A stretch of DNA of 64,000 nt, from contig OY829663.1 of assembly GCA_963691815.1 (NCBI GenBank), forward strand, positions 3,289,023 through 3,353,022, given 5' to 3'. The notes beneath the pieces were generated by a model, which saw only the letters and a list, made by a program, of their open reading frames with translations, was not told the DNA's origin and did not search any database. Each line of letters starts with the position of its first letter. The first letter of the stretch is position 1. Origin of the DNA: Echiichthys vipera. Lineage: Eukaryota > Chordata > Actinopteri > Perciformes > Trachinidae. The translations under genes were made by a program, and so were the position numbers. Positions 12,484 through 23,100 of this stretch are shown here, one piece after another.

Positions 12484-12972
12484 TAACCAATGAGCAAATT
12501 AATCAATTAACAAGTCAACCAATCATCTAAGCAGTAAATTAACGAATCAATCAGCTAATTAGAAAATGAATCAAGTAAGTCAACTAATTAGTAAATCAAC
12601 CAATTAACTAACCATGCAATTAGCTTATTAGCCAATTAACTAATCAATCAATAAATTAGCAAATTAACCAATCAGACAGTTAACTAATAAACCAATTATC
12701 AGATCAACCAATTAACTAATCAACCAAATAGCAAATTAACAAGTTAACCAATTAACCAATCATCACATTCGTAAATTAACCAATTAACTAACCATACAAC
12801 TAGCTTATTAACCAATTAGCTAATCAGTTAGCCAATTAACAAATTAGCCAAATAACAAATATAAAAATCTACCAACTAACTAACAAGTTAACTAACCAAT
12901 CAATTAACTAATTAACAAATGATCCAGTCAGACATTAATAAATCAACCAACTGACCAATTAACTAATCAACC
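12484..12972. repeat. degenerate AT-rich tandem (CCAATTAACTAATCAA-type)
   Basis: About 490 bp of repeated 8-mer to 16-mer words such as CCAATTAAC and CTAATCAA without fixed register. No coding frame. Confidence 0.8.
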
Positions 12973-13774
12973 CATCCTCCCTCCATCCTCAGTGTTCATT
13001 CTGCTTGAGTGCACTTTTTTAAATCCTATTTTTGAGATCATGTCACTGTTCTAAGGAAATATTATTAATAATAAGAATTCATGAGTGTGGTTAAAACTCA
13101 CGAGGGTCGTTTTTGTTTGATCGTGATGTTTAAAAAGCACGAAGCTCCGTTTGACTCCACGACTTCACCTACACTCGTGCGTTAGCTTAGCATTTACGCT
13201 ACATGACTAAAAAGCAGCGTAGCATTTAGCGATCGAGTCAGCGCGGATGCACATCTATAAACATGCGCGGACGCTGCAGCCGGACCTTAGGAGGCGTTTC
13301 TCTGCGACACACACGGAAACGTCGGTAAATGTACAAAGATGGCCGCCGCGGCTGCAGCCAACGCAGCATCTACGCGTCTACGCATTCACGTCGCTTTAAG
13401 AATACTTTCCCCGGTAACTGTGATAAATTCTACCTACTGTTTAACGTGCACGCGCTGTGATCGACGCCCGCCCCTCCCTAATAATTTGGCCACTTTGAGT
13501 TTCCTCCCGGAGGCTTTTCGGCGCGTCTTGAACGGAGCAGTAACAAAAAACCAACACTGACAGTAGCAGGCACAATACAAATGTTGCTTCATATCAAACA
13601 CACGTCGTAGATCCACAGAGTACCATTAGAAAACCGTGCCCGACGCAAACCCACGTTTCTACTCTAGCTTCTTTTTTTTTTACTTCTTTTTTGAATGAAC
13701 CGCCCTCCGAGCGCCGCGGCAACGACAGCACGGAGGTCGGAAAGCCTCGACGAAGGAAGGGTGCTACTTTACGC

Positions 13775-13778
<4 letters not shown>

Positions 13779-13813
<35 letters not shown>
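13779..13813. repeat. (CT)n microsatellite
   Basis: An uninterrupted CT run of about 35 bp in the region assigned to the mapt 3' UTR. Confidence 0.9.
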
Positions 13814-13816
<3 letters not shown>

Positions 13817-14272
13817 TACCCTGTTAGCTGTTCTGCTTTAGCGTGACCTTGACCGCAGCAGTCTGCTTCCATCATACCAAAAGAAATATCAGGGGGACAC
13901 GCGTCCAAAGGGGGCGTGAAGAGCTCATTTCTAAAGGTTTTTTACGGTCCACGTGGCGGGAAACCACGCGGCGAAGGGCGTCAGATTCACCCGCACGTGT
14001 GAAATCTCAGTCACGGGGAGAATTTTGCTCTGCTGGGGCGCTTTGACTCTTAAAGGGAGGCTTAGAAAAAGGTAGAAAGAGCAAATAAAGAGACTGATTA
14101 AAGACGCGTGGGCCTACGTGGTGAACTCTCTCTCTCTCTAACGCGCTTTCGAAGGTTAGTGAAGGATGAACGGTGACGGGGAGCTAAAAAAGTCCTGTGA
14201 AAGTAACGAGGAAGGCGTCACAACTCCTCTACGTGGTCGAGGGTGGAGGGAGTGGAGGGGGCGCAGGTGCGT

Positions 14273-14470
14273 TCACAAGCCCTGCTGGGCCAGAGAGGCG
14301 GACACCTGGTCGGCCAGCGTGGAGAGCTGCGGAGAGTCGGCCATGTTGATGCTGCCGGAGGAGGACACGGTGCTGAGCTGCTGGGGGGAGTCTTCCAGAG
14401 AGACGATCTCAGCGCCGTGGTCGGTGCGGGCCCTGGCGCTCTCACGGAAGCTCAGCTTGTGGCTCTCAAT
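14273..14470 (-). CDS. mapt: mapt last coding exon
   Basis: It starts after ctctccgcag with IESHKLSFRESARARTDHGA, then SSSGSINMADSPQLSTLADQ and ASLAQQGL-stop (14275-14273). It is shorter than the human tail because the YKSPVVSGD-type segment is reduced to SLED. Confidence 0.97.
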   Translation of the reverse strand: MESHKLSFRESARARTDHGAEIVSLEDSPQQLSTVSSSGSINMADSPQLSTLADQVSASLAQQGL

Positions 14471-17400
14471 CTGCGGAGAGGATCAAACACGGGGCAGGTC
14501 AAACACGCGGACCGGAGTACTGTCTGCACCGCGGCAGGGTGTCTGAACCGTGACAGGGCGTCTGCACTGTGACACGGCGTCCACACCATGACACGGTGTC
14601 TACTATACTACGACTTTTTACATTTTTTACAAACTAAACTACGACCTTTTTAAAAAATTACAAAGTAAACTACGATTTTTTTACATTTTTTACAACCTAA
14701 ACTACGACTTTTTACATATTTTTTACAAACTTTTTTACATTTTTTTACAAACTAAACTACGACTTTTTACATTTTTTACAAACTAAACTACGACTTTTTT
14801 ACACTTTTTACAAACTAAACTACAACTTTTTTACTTTTTGTACAAACTAAACTACTACTTTTTTACATTTTTTACAAACTTTTTTTACATTTCTAACAAA
14901 CTATACTACGACTTTTTACATTTTTTACAAACTTTTTTACATTTTTTACAAACTAAACTACGACTTTTTACATTTTTTACAAACTTTTTTACATTTTTTA
15001 CAAACTAAACTACGACTTTTTACATTTTTTACAAACTTTTTTACATTTTTTACAAACTAAAATACGAATTTTTTACTACGACTTTTTTACATTTTTTACA
15101 AACTAAACTACGACTTTTTTACATTTTTTTACAAACTATACTACGACTTTTTTACATGTTTTACAAACTATACTACAACTTTTTACATGTTTTACAAACT
15201 ATACTACGACTTTTTTACAAACTAAACTATGACTTTTTTACATTTTATACAAACTATACTACGACTTTTTTACATTTTTTACTAACTAAACTACGACTTT
15301 TTACATTTTTACAAACTAAACTACGACTTTTTACATTTTTACAAACTAAACTACGACCTTTTACATTTTTACAAACTAAACTACAACTTTTTTTAAAAAA
15401 ATTACAAACTAAACTACGACTTTTTTACATTTTTTACAAACTATACTACAACTTTTTACATTTTTTACAAACTAAACTATGACTTTTTTACATTTTTTAC
15501 TGACTAAACTACGACTTTTTACATTTTTACAAACTAAACTACGACCTTTTACATTTTTACAAACTAAACTACAACTTTTTAAAAAAAATTTACAAACTAT
15601 ACTACAACTTTTTACATTTTTTACAAACTAAACTATGACTTTTTTACATTTTTTACAAACTAAACTACGACTTTTTACATTTTTTACAAACTAAAATACA
15701 ACTTTTTACATTTTTTACAAACTGTTTTACATTTTTTACAAACTATACTACGACTTTTTTTACAGTTTTTACAAACTAAAATACAACTTTTTAAATTTTT
15801 TACAAACTTTTTTACATTTTTTACAAACTATACTACGACTGTTTTACATTTTTTACAAACTAAACTACGACTTTTTACAGTTTTTACAAACTAAACTACA
15901 ACTTTTTTACTTTTTTTACAAACTAAAATACAACTTTTTACATTTTTTACAAACTTTTTTACATTTTTTACAAACTATACTACGACTTTTTTACAGTTTT
16001 TACAAACTATACTACAACTTTTTACATATTTTACTTACTATACTACGACTTTTTTACATAATATGTTTTAAAAAAAAATTTTGGGCGTTTACTGGACACA
16101 ATAATTTGACTTTTCATGACTTTCATGAGTGTACCGTGACCTTTTCGTCTGATGATTTAAGCATTTATTCTTTCTGACATATTATATTTTGACTTTTTTT
16201 TTAACATGCTATGACTTTTTGTTTTTTGTTTCAGCGTACTATGATACGACTCTGACATAGTTTAGTATGTTGTAAAAAAGTCAAAGTACACATTAATGTT
16301 AAAGTCAAACACTGGGACTGTTCCTTTGTCCGTGCGTTGTGTGCAGGTGTTTATCAGTTTGCACGTTCACGTTCTTAAAACCTGTAAAAAACAAAGAACA
16401 TTTGCGCTGCAGACAACGCCGACCTGTTAGCTACTTACAGGAGTCCTCAATCTTTATGAGGGGGTTCGTCAAGATGGGTGTGATTGGTGCTGAAGGGACA
16501 GGCTGAGGTGACTGAGGGGGGGAGACAGCGGGGGAGGGGATGGAGGGGCTGTCTGAGGTGCTCCCCTCTGCTTCCTTCCCCTTCTCCCTCTGCAGAGGAG
16601 CCCCAGCAGCGGGAATGACAACGCATGCAACAAAAATGGCATCAACACAAATCAAAACGCAACACAACTGAACATGATGACAACAAATCAGTAACTTATG
16701 GTGGAATCAGCCGGATGGAGACGATGGAAGCTCGAACAAAAGAGGGAGACAAGCATCAAACGCAGGGGAGGGACGGGTGAGAGAGGGAGGACTCAGCGGT
16801 GCATCTTTACATCTTAAAATGTCGGTTTCTCTGTGGGAGACATCGGTTTGAGCGAACGCGCTGCACTGTGACAACAAGCCTCCGAAATCAAGACTCAGCT
16901 CCTGGAAAAATCAGATTTCTAAATGAAACCTGCTGCAGAGAAACGACCACCTCCTTAAAACGGCGTTTCCTGTTTTTCTCTACATTTCTATTCGTTAGAA
17001 AATCCGCTAAAGTCTGGTTCCTTTGACCAGTGTGAGTGCAACCGTACCACGTCTAGGAGCGGCACGCTTGCCGTCCACGGCCCGTTTGGGAGAGGTGGGC
17101 TTTAGTAAAGCACGTTTGCACGTGTACGAGCACGAGCGTGCGCCCTAAGTGTCTTGAACGTGTGTGTTTACCCGTCTCTGTCCACCTCCGGGGACGTGGC
17201 CGATGTTGTCGAGAGAGCCGACCTTGGACTGAACTCTGAACTCCAGCTTCTCGTTTTTGATCTCGATGTTTCCGCCGCCTGAAAAAAGAACAAACACACG
17301 TTAAAGAAACATAATAAATAATAATAAAAACACACAAACCGCAGAAACTGAAGGTTAAGGACGTTTAAAAAGCCTGATTTAGAGAAAATCAGTCCTATTT

Positions 17401-20065
17401 TCTGTCTAAGAAGAAGAAAAATCGTGCAAAGAAGAAGAGAAATTGTCTCATTTTGAGAAAATACACATTAAACTTTTTCTTTAGTAGATTAACGAGTGAA
17501 TATCAAACTGGACTTAACCCGTAATGACGTGTGGACCTGTGGACGCGTGGACGTGTGGACGTGTGGACGAGTGGACGCGTGGACGAGTGGACGTGTGGAC
17601 GTGTGGACGTGTGGACGTGCAGCATTTATGCAAATGATCGCAGCAAAGGAACAAGATCATGTTCCTTATTTAAACTTTGAGACCACGAGCAAAACTTCTT
17701 CATCTAAAAACCTTTAAAGAATTATAAATAAGTCCCAGAGTTTGGTTTTTACCTGCTCTGTAAAGTGTCCTGACATAACTTCTGTTAGGATTTGACACTA
17801 AAGAGAACATTTAACTGAATTGAATTGAATTAAGAAACGACCGTAATTCTTTTCTTGTCTAGTTTTAAGTCACATGATGATTTTTCACTGACTTTTTTAC
17901 TTTTCCAACAGACTAAACTTTGATTTTTTGACTTTTTTTTATTACTGTGAGACTTTTTTAAAGGACCAAAAGCAAAAAAACTTCTCAATTTAAGACTCTT
18001 AAGAAACGACCATAAATAAGTCTGTGTGTGAGTGTGTCTTTACCTGCTCTGTAAAGTGTCCTGACATAACTTCTGTTAGGATTTGACACTGAAAAGAACA
18101 TTTAACTGAATTTAACTGAATTAAGAAACGACTGTAATTCTTTTTTTGTCCAGTTTTAAGTCACATTAAGATTTTTCAGTGACTTTTTTTACTTTTTCAA
18201 CAGACTAAACTTTGAGTTTTTGACTTTTTTTTATTACTGTGAGACTTTTTTAAGAGACCAAAAGCACAAATTCTCAATCTAAGACTCTTTTTTGTAACTT
18301 TTTCTGTCCAGTTTTAAGACATATGATTTTTTCACTGACTTTTTTTACTTTTCCAACAGACTTCACTAATTAAAGACACGTGGGTCCACTTGGTTAATTC
18401 TCTACACTTTACTTTAATACTGTGAGACTTTTTTAAGAGACTTTTTAATTTAAGAATCTTAAGAAACGACCGTATTTCTTTTTTTGTCTAGTTTTAAGTC
18501 ACATTATGATTTTTCACTGACTTTTTTTACTTTTTCGACAGACTTTACTTTGATTTTTTGACTTTTTTTACTACTGTGAGACTTTTTTAAGAGACCAAAA
18601 GCACAAATTCTCAATTTAAGACTCTTAAGAAACAACTGTAATTCTTTTTTGCAACTTTTCTGTCCAGTTTTAAGCACATTCTGATTTTTCAGTGACTTTT
18701 GTCGACAGACTAAACTTTGACTTTTGTAAGAAACCACTTGCACAACTGTTCATTGTTAGATTTTCTTTCTAACACAAAATCATTTCCCTTGATTTAGGAA
18801 TATTCTGCTTATTTCAGGAAGAACAAACGTACCTGGCTTATGACGGATGTTGACTTTGGATCCACATTTGGACTGAACGTTGGTCAGATCGATCTTCTTG
18901 TGCACGATCTGAACCTGTGACGGCGACAGAACCAGAGCAGACACGTATCACACATTCAGTCTTTCAGCACGAACCGCTCTAAAGTCGTGCAGCTGCAGAG
19001 GAACTGATGCTACGACCGTTCGTCTGCATCCAGGGAGGAAACACACGTGGAGACACACCGGGTTACAGAGTAAAGAAGGTTATTAATAAAAGAAATGCAG
19101 AAAAATGGTTTCATTCAGTCATGTTCTGCATTCTGTAACGTGCACGGCTCATGGAGCAGAGGCTCCGCTCTGCTGTCACGGCCGATCGTCTCGTCACACA
19201 ATCCTCAAAGCAATTTCAGTCAAAAGCAACTGGACCTGGTTCTTTGTCTAGGAAGACGTTTCACCTCTCATCCAAGAGGCTTCATCAGTTCATGTACGCA
19301 TCTGACCAGACTGGGACTGGACCAGGACCAGGACCAGAACCAGGACCAGGCTGGGACTGGTCCAACTAACTGAGGTGAGATCCAGGTATTTAACCTCTCA
19401 CAGGCCGATGATGCCACAGGAACCCTTTGTGCTCCAAGCCCCAACGACCGTCGTTAGAGTGACAGTTGTTGGTGGGAAGTAGGTCTGGACTTGGTTAGTG
19501 CTCTATTGAGTCTGAACGACCGTCGTTGGAGTCACAGGAGGACGTTTGTGAACAGTTGTTCTTTGAGGTTGGATTGTTGAATGAAGGGATGAAAGGGCAG
19601 CATTGTAAACTGGAGAGAAGTGGAGTCTCAGACCCCCTCCTCTGGTTAGCGATGGTTTCTCTACTTCTGCATTGATGCTTCTAGAGATTAAAGACCTGGA
19701 TCTCCACACCAGTTAGTTGGACCAGTCCCAACCTGGTCCAGTCCCAGCCTGGTCCAGTCCCAGCCTGGTCCTGGTCCTGGTCCTGGTCCTGGTCCTGGTC
19801 AGATGCGTACATGAACTGATGAAGCCTCTTGGATGAGAGGTGAAACGTCTTCCTGGACAAAGAACCAAGTCCAGTTGCTTTTGACTGAAGTGGCTTTGAG
19901 GATCCACAGACCCCCTCGTCACACAAAGCGCTCAGTCTCTCGGCCGAGGTCGTCTCTGTGCGTGTCAGCGCGGACAGAGACTCTTTGTGTCTGTGCAGAG
20001 ACTCCTTCTCCTTTAACGCGTCTCTCCACTTTGAGGGAATCCATTCATTTTTATAAGATCTTCAG

Positions 20066-20105
<40 letters not shown>

Positions 20106-23100
20106 GGGGGATTCATGCGTGCTTGTTTGGGTGGTAAAACTTTCTGATCACAGTCAAAGGGACAAGCACAGAGTCCACAGAGTAATCAGGACCATGAGCA
20201 TTACATCACAGGCTCAGAGGAGAGGGGACGCAGCGAGACGGCTGAGTCAGATCTAACGTCCTGGTGCGAGCGAGGCCGCGGTGCAGGCCGCGGTGCAGGC
20301 CGCGCTGCAGGCCGCGCTGCAGGCCGCGCTGCAGGCCGCGCTGCAGGCCGCGCTGCAGGCCGCGCTGCAGGCCGCGCTGCAATTGCAATAGTCAATTATA
20401 TATTATTTATAATATGAGATATAAAGTATATCTCAGATAAAATTTACTTTTTTTCCATATATATATTATTTACTAATTTCAGAGAATATTTAAATATTTT
20501 ATTGCAAATTTATAATTTAATATATTTTAGATAATATTTAAGTTTTTATTGCAAATTTATAATTTAATACTTTCAGAGAATATTTAAGTATTTTATTGTT
20601 TCATAAACTCTTTAATCTTTCAGAAAACACGACTTTAATCTATATATTCATTTGTGTGATATCGACGTTTTTTCTTGTAAATTTACGACTTTAATCTTGT
20701 AGCTTTTTCTAAATAATGTTTAACTATTTCATGAACTCATAAGTTTTACACGCACACGTCTTCATTTGTAAAGTAATTATTAAATAAAGCTGAATTATAA
20801 AAGTGATCACGTTTAAAAGGATCTAAAATAGAAAACATACCATCTAAAAAATTAATACGTTTTGCGACAGAAAGCTTCTTTCACTTCATCGCGTTCTGAC
20901 GTCAAACTGTCAAAACGCCTTTAAATCTTAAAAACCAATAATTGTTTAAAGTTCAAATAACTTCTGGAGTATTAATAAATATTTCCTTTATGTAACCGCA
21001 TTTAAAAATCGTTTGGATCGAAACGTTTCGTGTTTATTTCGTAAAAAGTGCTGAAAAAAACGCGTCCGCTTTATGTATTTCTTTTTATTTCCGACCCAAT
21101 TTTAAAGCTTTTATTAAATATTAATGTTTTAATGACTTACGTAAGCTTTTAGCTCAGGTTGTGCAGATTTTAGGGATATAAAACATTTGAATATACGCAG
21201 ATAAATGACGTCACAATAAGCAAATGAAGGCACTGCACCCCTTCTAACGATGTAGAGTAGATTTGTGACATCACAACAGTACAGGAAGTCCTGACGGCTC
21301 GTTTAAAGGCACAGTGTCTGAACACGGGCCGTGTGCGTTTCTCTGCGGACTGAGAGTTTTGATACTTTCACAGTATTTATAAAAGTGCATATTTTGCACC
21401 TTTATATTAAAAAGAGATGTGGAAATCTCACAGTTTACGGGACCTTTAAGTGCCGCGCTTGAGTGAAACTACTTGGTTTGGTTGCACCGCGGACGGTTAA
21501 GTGTTATTCGGGCGGTCAGTATGAAATGCTCATGCCTGTGTATTAATGAGAACACGGTTAATAGGAGGTGTTACAGTGTCGGGGGGGTCGGACACACGGG
21601 AGGACTCGTGCACGCTCACTCCCTGCTCCTCTGTGAAGGTGCATTCAGGGTCTGTCGTAGCTACTCACGTTGCCGCCCCCGGGTACGTGTTTTAGATTAT
21701 CTTTGGAGCCGCACCGGGACTGCACATTGCTTAAGTCCAGCTTCTTTTCAATAATTTGTACCTGGAAAGTTGATATGAAAGACGGTTATCCTGGAGGGAG
21801 GAGGAAATTAGACGTTGGAGGGACGAGTTTGCGGCTCCGGGGAGGAGAGAGACCTGACCCGGCTGATTAAAGACCGCCCCGCTGAGGAGACCCCTCACAT
21901 TCCCACTTATCTCAGACTTCACACCTCCAGTTTGTTTTCACACTGTGAGGCTGTGACACTTTATGCTTTTAAAGGGAAATTCTGCCTTAAAATCATCCCA
22001 GGATCTTCTTCTGCACCTGAGAGTCGCTAACAGCCGGACGTGGCTAACAGTGGTTAGCTCGGGGCAGTACGGTGAAGGCATTCAAAGGTCTTTTTTAACC
22101 ACTAATGCTGCTGAAAATAACAGCAAACCTCTGCAGCAGCATGAGAAGAGTCCCTACACACACAACAAAGCAGCAACAGCGTAGTTAGTGAAGCCAGAGT
22201 TTATTAAAGAGTGTTTTAAAGACTTACCTACTGGCCCCTGTACCAGCTCCTCTCATAGTAAAGTCCATTACAGTGGATTACCAAAGTCAATCCCAAAGGA
22301 AGGAGCCCATTGGTGCTTAAATGTGACTTTTGTTTCTGAAGCTTTAACTAAGAAGAGAGAAAGATACAAAACCACCACAAAAAGATACAAAACCACCACA
22401 AAAAGATGCAAAACCACCAAAAAAGATGCAAAACCACCACAAAAAGATACAAAACCACCAAAAAAGGTGCAAAACCGCCACAAAAAGATACAAAACCACC
22501 GCAAAAAGATGCAAAACCACTGCAAAAAGACACAAAACCACCACAAAAAGATGCAAAACCGCCACAAAAAGATGCAAAACCACCACAAAAAGATGCAAAA
22601 CCACCGCAAAAAGATGCAAAACCACCACAAAAAGATGCAAAACCACCGCAAAAAGATGCAAAACCTCCACAAAAAGACACAAAACCACCACAAAAAGATG
22701 CAAAACCACCGCAAGAAGATGCAAAACCACCACAAAAAGATGCAAAACCACCACAAAAAGATACAAAACCCCCACAAAAAGATTCAAAACCACCACAAAA
22801 AGATGCAAAACCACCACAAAAAGATTCAAAACCACCACAAAAAGATGCAAAACCACCAACAGGTTCACTCTCTACGCTGATGATGCTTTGTTTTGTGTGT
22901 AGGGACTCTTCTCATGCTGCTGCTGAGGTTTGCTGTTATTTTCAGCAGCATTAGTGGTTAAAAAAGACCTTTGAATGCCTTCACCGTACTGCCCCGTCTC
23001 TGTGAGCTTGTGAAGAATAAAGAATAAGAGCACGTGGTTCCTCACCTTCCCTCCTCCGGGCGTGTGCTTGATGTTGTCTTTGGATCCACAGCGAGCCTGG

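Larger units (their letters stand above)
10919..14272 (-). other. mapt: mapt 3' UTR (inferred)
   Basis: No further tau frame follows the stop. The first AATAAA noticed on this strand is at 10924-10919, giving a UTR of about 3.35 kb, comparable to the long mammalian UTR. It includes a Tc1-like MITE (11650-12331), an AT-rich tandem (12484-12972) and a CT tract (13779-13813). The end point is uncertain. Confidence 0.45.

Noticed and set aside
22188..22880. Long frames (110-230 codons) on both strands in the 22.4 kb array
   Set aside because: A 21-bp period keeps frames open without selection. The peptides are pure 7-residue repeats and overlap on both strands.
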